Shown piece by piece: positions 4,899-10,652 of a stretch of DNA of 10,652 bases. Position 1 is the stretch's first letter; each line of letters opens with the position of its first letter. Source of the DNA: an uncultured Microcaldota archaeon (GTDB lineage Archaea; Micrarchaeota; Micrarchaeia; Anstonellales; Anstonellaceae); NCBI GenBank assembly GCA_903923795.1, contig CAIXYX010000064.1, forward strand, positions 1-10,652, written 5' to 3'. The translations under genes were made by a program, and so were the position numbers. The notes under the pieces are model-generated. The model was not told the origin of the DNA. It was given only the letters and a program-made list of their open reading frames with translations, and made no database searches.

Positions 4899-6854
4899 AT
4901 GTCCAATCCATATCTCTTCGAAGTCAGTTCTGAAGCCGGCCGAAAAGTCGGCGGCATATACACTGTTTTGCAGAGCAAGTCGAGATATGTTGCCAAGATG
5001 TACCCGGACCACTACCTTTTCATAGGATTCTACGACGAGCGGTGCGCGCAGGACGTGAAGTATTCCACCCCGCCCAAAGAGCTCGAGGCCGCATTCTCGG
5101 AATTGGCCGAATTGGGGATTTTCTGCCATTACGGCAAATGGGTGCAGGGGCACGATGTGCCCATCATACTCGTCGACTCACGCAATTTCGCCGAAAGGCC
5201 GGTCACTTATGATGACAACGGCGTGCAGAAGCATGACAGACATGTGAACGAGGTAAAATACCAGCTGTGGAAGAATTACGGCATAGACTCGCTCATGGAG
5301 TCGTCATATGATTTCTCGGAGAATGCTGCGTGGGGCTGGGCCGTTGGCAAGTTGTTGGAGAAACTTGTGACAGTTAAGCCATATGCGGGGCAGCCCATCA
5401 CCGCGCAATTCCACGAGTGGATTTGCGGCAGCGCGCTTTTGTATGCGCACATGAAGAATTTGCCAATCTCGACTGTTTTCACCACCCATGCAACTGTGCT
5501 TGGAAGGTCGCTCGCCGCGGGCGGGGTGGATGTGCTAAAGGCGGCCTCCAAATCTGCGCGGCCCATCGAGATTTCGGAGAGCTATCGGCTGAAAGTGGAG
5601 GGCAAGCACCAATTGGAGATGGCCGCGGCGAAAAAGGCCGATGTTTTCACAACTGTTTCAGAGACTGTGGCGCAGGAAGTGAGGTATATTTTGGGACGAG
5701 AGGCGGACGTCATCACACTCAATGGGATGGATTTCGAGGAAGCGCAGGCCGAGGGCAAGGTGCGCGATTTGAGCGGATACATGCGCTCGGAGATAATGCA
5801 GCTTGTCGAGGCGTGCTTTGTCCCCTATTATCAGGGCAGGTATGACAACGCCATGATGTGCTTTATCTCGGGGAGATACGAATTCACCAACAAGGGTTTC
5901 GACATATTCATACAGGCGATGGGCCAACTGAACGAGCGCATAAAAAAGAGGGGGCGAAAGCAGGACAAGCAGGTCATCGCGTTCATATGCGCGCCGTCGG
6001 CGGTGCGGGGGCCGAAGATATCGGTCATAAAGAATTATTTGCTGCTCAACAAGATGATGGAAGTGCTGGCCGCGGCGCCGGGGGCGCACAAAGACCACCA
6101 CCCGAACCTAAACAGCCGCATCGCGGAGGTGAAAGGCTCGCTGCGCACTGATTTGGAGGCGATGGCGAGCGGCTTCATCCGAGACGGGGACAAGCCGCAC
6201 ATCAACCTCTACGACCTCGCCTATGCAAATGACGAGATAATACGCTCGTGCGTGTCTGCCGGTTTGAGCAATGGTGCGGGGGACGCGGTGAAGGTGCTGT
6301 TCTATCCGACTTACTTGAGGCCCAATGACGGCTTGATGAACATGAGCTATTATGATGTGATTTCCGGCATGGATGTCGGCATATTTCCAAGCAGATATGA
6401 GCCGTTCGGATATACGCCGCTTGAGGCTGGATTGAAACTGAATGTTGCCGTGTCCACAGATGCCGCCGGGTTTGGCAGGTATTTGCAGACTCAGGCGAAC
6501 CTGGAGGGGCGGGGAGTTAAGGTGCTGCATCTGGGCGGGGGCACAGACAAAGCTGTCGAGGAATTGGCTGATTATTTGGAGATGCTCTATTACGCGCACC
6601 ATGCGCGCCTCGATGAACTGAAGGATGACTCATACAAACTGATGCATCTGTTCGACTGGAAATTGCTCATAGCGAATTATCTCAAAGCCTATTCTCTTGC
6701 CGCGCAAAGGAGGAGCGGGAAGAGGGAGGAGAGGCCGGCTGCTGTTGAAGAGAAAGTCGAAGAGGAGAAAAATAAGGAAAATGCCCGCTCGGCTAAACCC
6801 GCTAAAAATAAGACTGATGCGCGTAAAGCAAAAATTGGGCATAAGAAAAAATAG
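4899..6854 (+). CDS. Glycogen synthase, GT3 (eukaryotic GYS) family
   Basis: Extends alpha-1,4-glucan from a nucleotide-sugar donor, UDP-glucose in characterised GT3 enzymes. The protein is 651 residues. GT3 landmarks appear in order: VGGIYTVLQSK (17-27), binding the donor phosphates; HEWICGSALLY (172-182); STVFTTHATVLGR (191-203); FTTVSETVAQE (250-260); SGRYEFTNKGFDIF (324-337), with Arg326 and Lys332 of the donor site; and SRYEPFGYTPLEAG (498-511), holding the E-x7-E pair E501/E509. The C-terminal domain matches GYS up to LFDWKLLIANY (584-594). The arginine cluster that binds glucose-6-phosphate in yeast and human enzymes is absent: residues 562-583 contain one Arg (570). Residues about 601-651 are a Lys/Glu/Ala-rich disordered tail. 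No branching or degrading enzyme is in the window. A leaderless promoter is present. Confidence 0.95.
   Translation: MSNPYLFEVSSEAGRKVGGIYTVLQSKSRYVAKMYPDHYLFIGFYDERCAQDVKYSTPPKELEAAFSELAELGIFCHYGKWVQGHDVPIILVDSRNFAERPVTYDDNGVQKHDRHVNEVKYQLWKNYGIDSLMESSYDFSENAAWGWAVGKLLEKLVTVKPYAGQPITAQFHEWICGSALLYAHMKNLPISTVFTTHATVLGRSLAAGGVDVLKAASKSARPIEISESYRLKVEGKHQLEMAAAKKADVFTTVSETVAQEVRYILGREADVITLNGMDFEEAQAEGKVRDLSGYMRSEIMQLVEACFVPYYQGRYDNAMMCFISGRYEFTNKGFDIFIQAMGQLNERIKKRGRKQDKQVIAFICAPSAVRGPKISVIKNYLLLNKMMEVLAAAPGAHKDHHPNLNSRIAEVKGSLRTDLEAMASGFIRDGDKPHINLYDLAYANDEIIRSCVSAGLSNGAGDAVKVLFYPTYLRPNDGLMNMSYYDVISGMDVGIFPSRYEPFGYTPLEAGLKLNVAVSTDAAGFGRYLQTQANLEGRGVKVLHLGGGTDKAVEELADYLEMLYYAHHARLDELKDDSYKLMHLFDWKLLIANYLKAYSLAAQRRSGKREERPAAVEEKVEEEKNKENARSAKPAKNKTDARKAKIGHKKK
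6830..6850 (-). terminator. T-tracts for the PLD transcript inside the glycogen synthase tail
   Basis: Only 11 nt separate the two convergent stop codons. On the minus strand, 16 nt after the PLD-gene stop, come T6 (6850-6845) and T5 (6834-6830). These are the antisense of Lys codons in the last residues of the glycogen synthase. Archaeal polymerases stop at such runs, so the convergent transcript probably ends inside the neighbouring gene. Confidence 0.45.
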
Positions 6855-6865
6855 AATCGACTTGT

Positions 6866-7501
6866 CTAATTCTCGCTGCCCGCCGCACTGGCCGGATGCG
6901 CCTCTGTGGCGATTTTCCAGTCGTTTTCGAAAGTCGAGATGAACGGCGCGAGCGCCGGGCCTGATATGATGACTGCCGATTCGCGGTTCTTGTTCTGCGC
7001 GTTTTTCGAGAAATTTATCGAGCCAACAAGCGCGGTCTTGTTGTCGATTATCATGGTCTTTGAGTGGGTCAGGGTGAATTGAGTGGAGGCCCAGCGCAAA
7101 TCCACGCCACCTTGGCGCAAAGCCAATGCCATCTTGTCGAGTGTGCTGGATGTCACGCGCGATTCGAGGATGAGGCGCACACGCACTCCGCGGCTTGCTG
7201 CGGCCGAGAGTTCGCGGGCCAATGCGTCATCTGTGAAGACATACATCTCGATGTCGATTGATGAGTTGGCGGATTTGATGAGGGAGATTAAATCGGCCGA
7301 GGTGCCGGGCGAGAAGATGGGCTGCACAAGATTGCAGTTGGCCGGCAATGGGAGAAGGGAGGCGGAAGGCAGTAGAAGCGGAACAACAAGAAAAAGAAAA
7401 CCTGCCAACAAAGCAGAAAGAAGCAGGCCTGCCAGAAGGCCGAAGAAAAAAGAACGGCGGGCGGAGTGATTATTTGGCGGGCTTTCTTTGTTTTCTTGCA
7501 T
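6866..7501 (-). CDS. Membrane-anchored single-HKD phospholipase D/nuclease-like protein
   Basis: A 211-residue protein. Residues 1-16 are polar with two Arg; 17-45 form one long hydrophobic segment, a signal anchor or signal peptide placing the rest outside the cell. The PLD domain follows: SADLISLIKSANSSIDIEMYVFTD (68-91), SRGVRVRLILES (103-114), and the catalytic HKD motif H146-S-K148-TMII-D153, followed by GSINFSKNA (160-168). One HKD motif per chain is the layout of the Nuc-type nucleases and their relatives, which form the active site as dimers. The substrate may be nucleic acid or phospholipid and cannot be told from sequence. The ATG lies 4 nt after the carbamoyltransferase stop, so it is translated from the same mRNA, though no strong SD is visible. 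Confidence 0.88.
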   Translation of the reverse strand: MQENKESPPNNHSARRSFFFGLLAGLLLSALLAGFLFLVVPLLLPSASLLPLPANCNLVQPIFSPGTSADLISLIKSANSSIDIEMYVFTDDALARELSAAASRGVRVRLILESRVTSSTLDKMALALRQGGVDLRWASTQFTLTHSKTMIIDNKTALVGSINFSKNAQNKNRESAVIISGPALAPFISTFENDWKIATEAHPASAAGSEN

Positions 7502-7505
7502 GCGC

Positions 7506-8408
7506 CTAATCTTTTTGCAGCAGTTTTAAGAGCAGCGCCTTTTGTACGTGCAAGCGGTTCTCGGCCTGGTCCCATACGGCGGATTGACGGCCATCCATCA
7601 CATCAGAAGTGATTTCCAAACCCCGATGCGCGGGGAGAGGGTGCATGACGATGGCGTCATCGGCTGCGTGCTTTAGCAAATCGGCGTTGAGCTGCAGCCC
7701 GTCGAAGTCTGCCAGTTTAGAGGCTGATTCGCTCTCGTGCCCGGGCTCGGCCCACACATCAGCATAGACGACGTCCGCCCCTTTTATGCCAGTGACAGCA
7801 TCATGCACGACTTTGACTTCGGCGAATGGGCGGGCCTCTTTGAGGAATCTCTCCTGGGGTTTGCATGCGGCAGGAGTGACAAGAGTCACGGACATACCTG
7901 CCTTTGCGGTGGCAAGCATGAGAGAATTTGCCATGTTGCGCGAGGCGTCTCCGATGAAGCAGAAGCGCCGACCCGATGCCAGCTTGCCCCGCTCGCGCAT
8001 GGTGAAGAGGTCTGACATGGCCTGGCACGGATGCTCCTCGTCAGTGAGGCCGTTTATCACGGGTATTCTGGCATGGGTGGCCAGCTCGACCAAATCCTCC
8101 TGACGGAAGAGCCGGGCAACTATGCAGTCGGCGTATCGGCCCAAGACCCGGCCGGTGTCGGCGATGGATTCGCCTCGCGAGAGCTGCGTCTGGGGGAAGT
8201 CGAGGGAGATTGCGTGCCCGCCCAGGTGGTTGACGGCAACATCGAAGCTGACGCGCGTGCGCGTCGATGGGCGCTCGAAGAGGAAGACCACCTGCTTGCC
8301 CAGGAGGCTGACGGCGTAGCGCAGGCGGTTATGCTTCACAGACTGAGCCAATTGCATTATCTCCTCTATACCCGCCGGGCTTGTTTCGCTTATCGAGAGA
8401 AAGTTCAT
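7506..8408 (-). CDS. argF: Ornithine-carbamoyltransferase family enzyme with altered ornithine loop
   Basis: A 300-residue carbamoyltransferase. The N-terminal carbamoyl-phosphate domain has FERPSTRTRVSFDVA (44-58), QLSRGESIADTGRVL (75-89), ARLF (98-101) and HPCQAMSDLFT (126-136). The C-terminal domain has FIGDASRNMANSL (151-163) and DVVYADVW (212-219). These match the OTC branch best, the enzyme that makes citrulline from ornithine and carbamoyl phosphate. However, the SMG ornithine loop is replaced: after Asp217-Val-Trp-Ala come Glu221-Pro222-Gly223 instead of Ser-Met-Gly. The HCLP motif also reads HPLP (256-259), with Pro257 replacing the substrate-contacting Cys. Asn158 and Asp217, which bind ornithine in known OTCs, are kept. 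The true acceptor is therefore uncertain. No other arginine gene is in the window. GGGGTG (8419-8414) is its SD, and PLD follows in the same transcript. Confidence 0.8.
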   Translation of the reverse strand: MNFLSISETSPAGIEEIMQLAQSVKHNRLRYAVSLLGKQVVFLFERPSTRTRVSFDVAVNHLGGHAISLDFPQTQLSRGESIADTGRVLGRYADCIVARLFRQEDLVELATHARIPVINGLTDEEHPCQAMSDLFTMRERGKLASGRRFCFIGDASRNMANSLMLATAKAGMSVTLVTPAACKPQERFLKEARPFAEVKVVHDAVTGIKGADVVYADVWAEPGHESESASKLADFDGLQLNADLLKHAADDAIVMHPLPAHRGLEITSDVMDGRQSAVWDQAENRLHVQKALLLKLLQKD

Positions 8409-8439
8409 ACAAACACCCCGAACACAGTTGTTCGATTAA
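8409..8439 (-). promoter_or_regulatory. carbamoyltransferase leader with inverted repeat
   Basis: This 31-nt gap holds GATTAAT-like sequence running into the stop codon of the upstream gene (about 30 nt before the ATG, possible TATA box), and a perfect 6-bp inverted repeat CGAACA-N4-TGTTCG (8419-8434). The ribosome-binding site GGGGTG (8419-8414) abuts it. A repressor on the repeat could block both transcription and the SD, or the transcript could simply continue from the upstream membrane-protein gene. The repeat is seen directly; the role is inferred. Confidence 0.45.
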
Positions 8440-9480
8440 TCATATTAGCTTAATCAATCCTCTGCCGATTTCGGCCAAATCAGCGCCGAACACCGCGCCT
8501 GTCTGGCGGATGAATGTGAATGTGATGATGAGCGCCACCAATGGCAGGAACATGCCCTGCAAATAGAAGACCGGTAAAAATGTTGTGAGCTGCGAGATGA
8601 GGCCGTCGGTCTGAGACTTGGACGCCTGTATGTCCATCTTCACCATCTGCAAATCCCCGTTGTTCTGGATGCAGCCGCCATCGGAGAGGTCGAGGAGGGG
8701 AGGCGGCACGAAGCCGGTGCAGAAAGACGAGGATGGAGACGGCAGCAATGTCATGAGCATGGCTATCGACATCGGATAGACGAAGAAGAAGCCGAAGCCT
8801 ATGGATATCAAGAGTCCGCCCGCGCCGCGGCTGAAAGGTATGACGCGCAGCACCATGCCTATCATGATGAGCAGAGGCATGACATATTTGATGATGGAGA
8901 GGAAGCGTATCTGGATATAGTGGAGGAGGAGAAGGTATTGCACGTGGCCGGTGATGTATTCGAAGAAGCCGGTGTAGGCGGAGGTGTACCAGCCGCCCAC
9001 AGGGTCGTTGCCAAGGCCCTCGGAGGTAAGGCGGCTCACTACGCGGTAGTAGTAATTCACGGGATAGATGGCTTTGTAGACATTCTTCTCGCAACCGACG
9101 AGAGTGGTGTTGATGAAACTCTGGGCGAAGCTGAAAGGCTCGTAGTATAGATTCGGATCCGCCATCTCCGGATGCGATATTTTGTAAAATGAGCTGACCG
9201 AATTGACCATGAGGAACCAGAGCTGCGCAGAGGCCGCGATGAGCGCGGCCATGAGGAGGAATGTGACGAGGATTTGCATGTATTCTGATTTGGCCCAACT
9301 TTTGATGCTGGGCATCTGGAAAGCCACGCCGAGCATGTAGACCACTGTGACGAGGAAGAAGAGGATGAGACCCAGGAGGAGGGTGGTGGCCGCCCAGTTG
9401 CCTGATGCGCCGAAAAATGATGACCACATGTCGGGGACTGGGGGAGGAGCGGCGAATCCTATGATGCTGCTAAAGGCCAT
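8440..9480 (-). CDS. Polytopic membrane protein A, paralogue of the upstream gene, VirB6/TrbL-like layout
   Basis: A 346-residue membrane protein of no family I can name. Membrane segments lie at about 32-54, 68-92, 176-192, 195-215, 219-246 and 300-324. Between helices 2 and 3 is an extracytoplasmic-looking region (93-175) rich in Tyr and with one Cys (130). A second loop (247-295) has Cys254 and Cys270, perhaps a disulfide. It shares an ordered set of motifs with the next gene upstream: AQS (119-121), IQIRFL (189-194), VLR (210-212), SRGAGGLLI (217-225), and a C-terminal FGADLAEIGRGLIKLI (331-346). Amphipathic ends with several helices resemble VirB6/TrbL/CedA channel subunits of secretion and DNA-transfer machines; this is layout only. 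A GGATGA site lies 6 nt before its ATG. Confidence 0.75.
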   Translation of the reverse strand: MAFSSIIGFAAPPPVPDMWSSFFGASGNWAATTLLLGLILFFLVTVVYMLGVAFQMPSIKSWAKSEYMQILVTFLLMAALIAASAQLWFLMVNSVSSFYKISHPEMADPNLYYEPFSFAQSFINTTLVGCEKNVYKAIYPVNYYYRVVSRLTSEGLGNDPVGGWYTSAYTGFFEYITGHVQYLLLLHYIQIRFLSIIKYVMPLLIMIGMVLRVIPFSRGAGGLLISIGFGFFFVYPMSIAMLMTLLPSPSSSFCTGFVPPPLLDLSDGGCIQNNGDLQMVKMDIQASKSQTDGLISQLTTFLPVFYLQGMFLPLVALIITFTFIRQTGAVFGADLAEIGRGLIKLI

Positions 9481-9524
9481 AACAAATCATCCAATACAGC
9501 ACGTGAGTTTTATGGTGTCCATAA
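9481..9524 (-). promoter_or_regulatory. Short gap between the two paralogous membrane genes
   Basis: The 44-nt gap holds a weak ATAAAA element (about 9512-9507) near 29 nt before the downstream ATG, and GGATGA (about 9492-9487) as a ribosome-binding site 6 nt before the start at 9480. No terminator is seen, so co-transcription of the two membrane genes is the simplest reading, with a possible internal promoter. Confidence 0.35.
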
Positions 9525-10652
9525 TCAAATCATCCTTGTCAAGTTGCTTAAATCCATCTCATGGCCGAACATGCGCGTGAGCTGCCTCGCCAATTCGATG
9601 TATATCATGAGGTCGATGATTGGCAGGAGGATGGAGGAGACCGAGAATATCATCACCATCTCGGCGGGCCAGAAGAGGACGGTGGCGAGATTCCTGCTCT
9701 CAATCGACACCGGCTCGCCCGAAGACTGCGGGTCGGTGAAATAAGAGATGGATGATTTCGTCTTGTCGTCTTTGCTTAGCACCTGATTGCCATTCGAGTC
9801 TGGCGTGTCGGCATAGGGACCGGAATTCTTCTGGATGATGGCATTCGTAGAATCGACGTTGAAGATGGTGTTTATCTTGTACACTTTCGTCTGCTGCACT
9901 CCGTTGACAATCTCCCATCTGGCAAGATATTGCTGGCCTGTTGTGCCGCTCTCGAACCAGAGGCGCTCCTTGCCCTGGTCGAGCACTTTGGTCACCTCGA
10001 TGCTCCAACTCCCCCCGGGGTCGTTCAGGGTGTCGCCGTCGGTGTAGCCCGAGAGGTCGACCGCTGCGTTGAACGTGCTGATGACGGGCGAGTCGGGGTA
10101 GAGCTGGGCGTTGAGCGCCGGCACCTGCTTGGTCACATTATCAAGACTTGAGTAGATTATCATGTCGTTGAGCACCAAGGTGAGGGGGAAGAAGAGGAGC
10201 GAAGCTATGGAGAAGCCTATCAGCGCGCCGCCGAATTCTCTTGTTGGCGAGAAGCCGCGCAGCAGCAGGCCTAACGGCATGAAATAGAACGGCACGGCCA
10301 AGAGCATGAAGTCGAGTATGCGCATCTGAATCACTATGCTCAAGAAGGATATCATGAAGCCGCTGATAGCCACGAGGAAGATGTTCTGCAACTGCTGGAA
10401 TCCGGCCAATGGCTCGAGGGTGTAGCCGATGCCCAAGGGCCTTGACTCCCATGTGAGGCGGAAGAGATAGGACATGGCACCATTGAGACCGATTAATGCC
10501 TGGAAAACATCTTGCCCGCGCATCTGGACTTTGTACAAATAGGATTGGGCGGCGCAGAAGGGCGTGACGATGAGGTTGCCGGAAGAGTCGTGCGGATAGA
10601 CAAGTTGGCCGCTCGCATCTTTCTGCAATGGGCCGCAGCTCGATACAACTGA
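9525..10652 (-). CDS. Polytopic membrane protein B, 5' truncated by the window, with large extracytoplasmic domain
   Basis: The frame is open to the window edge (375 residues visible), so the real start lies outside; the TTG at 10628 need not be the start. Visible residues, numbered from the first codon: AAQS (34-37), helices at about 88-113, 115-133 and 142-166, then a polar domain of some 150 residues (168-318) rich in Asn, Asp, Ser and Thr, and a final hydrophobic segment (320-350) ending in LARQLTRMFGHEMDLSNLTRMI. Motifs IQMRIL (108-113), LLLRGF (129-134) and REFGGALIG (138-146) line up in order and spacing with the next gene. The extra domain sits exactly where the paralogue has a short loop. 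It is probably outside the cell. The specific role is unknown; a channel or scaffold in a secretion or DNA-transfer machine is a hypothesis. Confidence 0.75.
   Translation of the reverse strand, partial: SVVSSCGPLQKDASGQLVYPHDSSGNLIVTPFCAAQSYLYKVQMRGQDVFQALIGLNGAMSYLFRLTWESRPLGIGYTLEPLAGFQQLQNIFLVAISGFMISFLSIVIQMRILDFMLLAVPFYFMPLGLLLRGFSPTREFGGALIGFSIASLLFFPLTLVLNDMIIYSSLDNVTKQVPALNAQLYPDSPVISTFNAAVDLSGYTDGDTLNDPGGSWSIEVTKVLDQGKERLWFESGTTGQQYLARWEIVNGVQQTKVYKINTIFNVDSTNAIIQKNSGPYADTPDSNGNQVLSKDDKTKSSISYFTDPQSSGEPVSIESRNLATVLFWPAEMVMIFSVSSILLPIIDLMIYIELARQLTRMFGHEMDLSNLTRMI

Noticed and set aside
4139..4996. 285-codon minus-strand open frame across the membrane protein and glycogen synthase start
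   Set aside because: Antisense to two supported genes, Arg/Cys/His-rich composition typical of a shadow frame, no promoter or SD.
8480..9427. Long His/Arg/Pro-rich minus-strand frame inside the 8440-9480 gene
   Set aside because: Alternative frame of a clearly hydrophobic real coding sequence; no motifs.
9487..9522. 11-residue open frame MDTIKLTCCIG between the two membrane genes
   Set aside because: Starts in the last bases of the region after the upstream stop, lacks an SD and is too short to judge; it may be chance.

Overview
The window looks like part of a DPANN-type archaeal chromosome, perhaps Micrarchaeota or Diapherotrites, although the phylum is inference. The archaeal signs are TATA-like boxes about 26 nt upstream of start codons on several genes, some of them apparently leaderless. 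Other genes carry clear Shine-Dalgarno sites. Transcripts appear to end at T-tracts, there is a DUF217-type VapB antitoxin, an archaeal-style Lrp/AsnC regulator sits beside a GSI-type glutamine synthetase, and genes are tightly packed with little intergenic space. Base and codon use look uniform apart from a short hairpin-rich cassette at 3728-3903.

Left block, minus strand (1-3120). At the edge is a VapBC toxin-antitoxin pair: complete vapB and only the first codons of vapC. Next come a six-helix membrane protein of unknown role, glnA, and a cysteine-rich 160-residue protein I do not recognise. Each of the first two blocks has its own promoter, and a strong hairpin plus T9 terminator separates glnA from the membrane-protein gene. 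glnA lacks the arginine that mediates glutamine feedback in well-studied GSI-alpha enzymes.

Middle block, plus strand (3279-6854). A one-domain-pair Lrp/AsnC regulator is divergent from the cysteine-rich gene and glnA, which suggests that it senses amino acids and may control them. Its 3' end (29 bp) is duplicated 205 bp downstream, and between the copies lie five back-to-back hairpins. A polytopic membrane protein, possibly an ECF-S-like transporter subunit, follows. Then comes a GT3 glycogen synthase of the eukaryotic GYS type, with its own leaderless promoter, no allosteric arginine cluster and a Lys/Glu-rich tail.

Right block, minus strand (6866-10652). Transcription order is: a large membrane protein (5' end outside the window), its paralogue, an ornithine-carbamoyltransferase-family enzyme with altered substrate-binding motifs, and a membrane-anchored single-HKD phospholipase D/nuclease-like protein. 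The two paralogues have a layout that recalls VirB6/TrbL/CedA channel proteins, but I cannot prove that from this sequence alone. The glycogen synthase and PLD genes converge with only 11 nt between stop codons.

The most unusual items are the hairpin cassette inside a duplicated gene end, the carbamoyltransferase with a replaced SMG loop and HCLP motif, and the tandem membrane paralogues.
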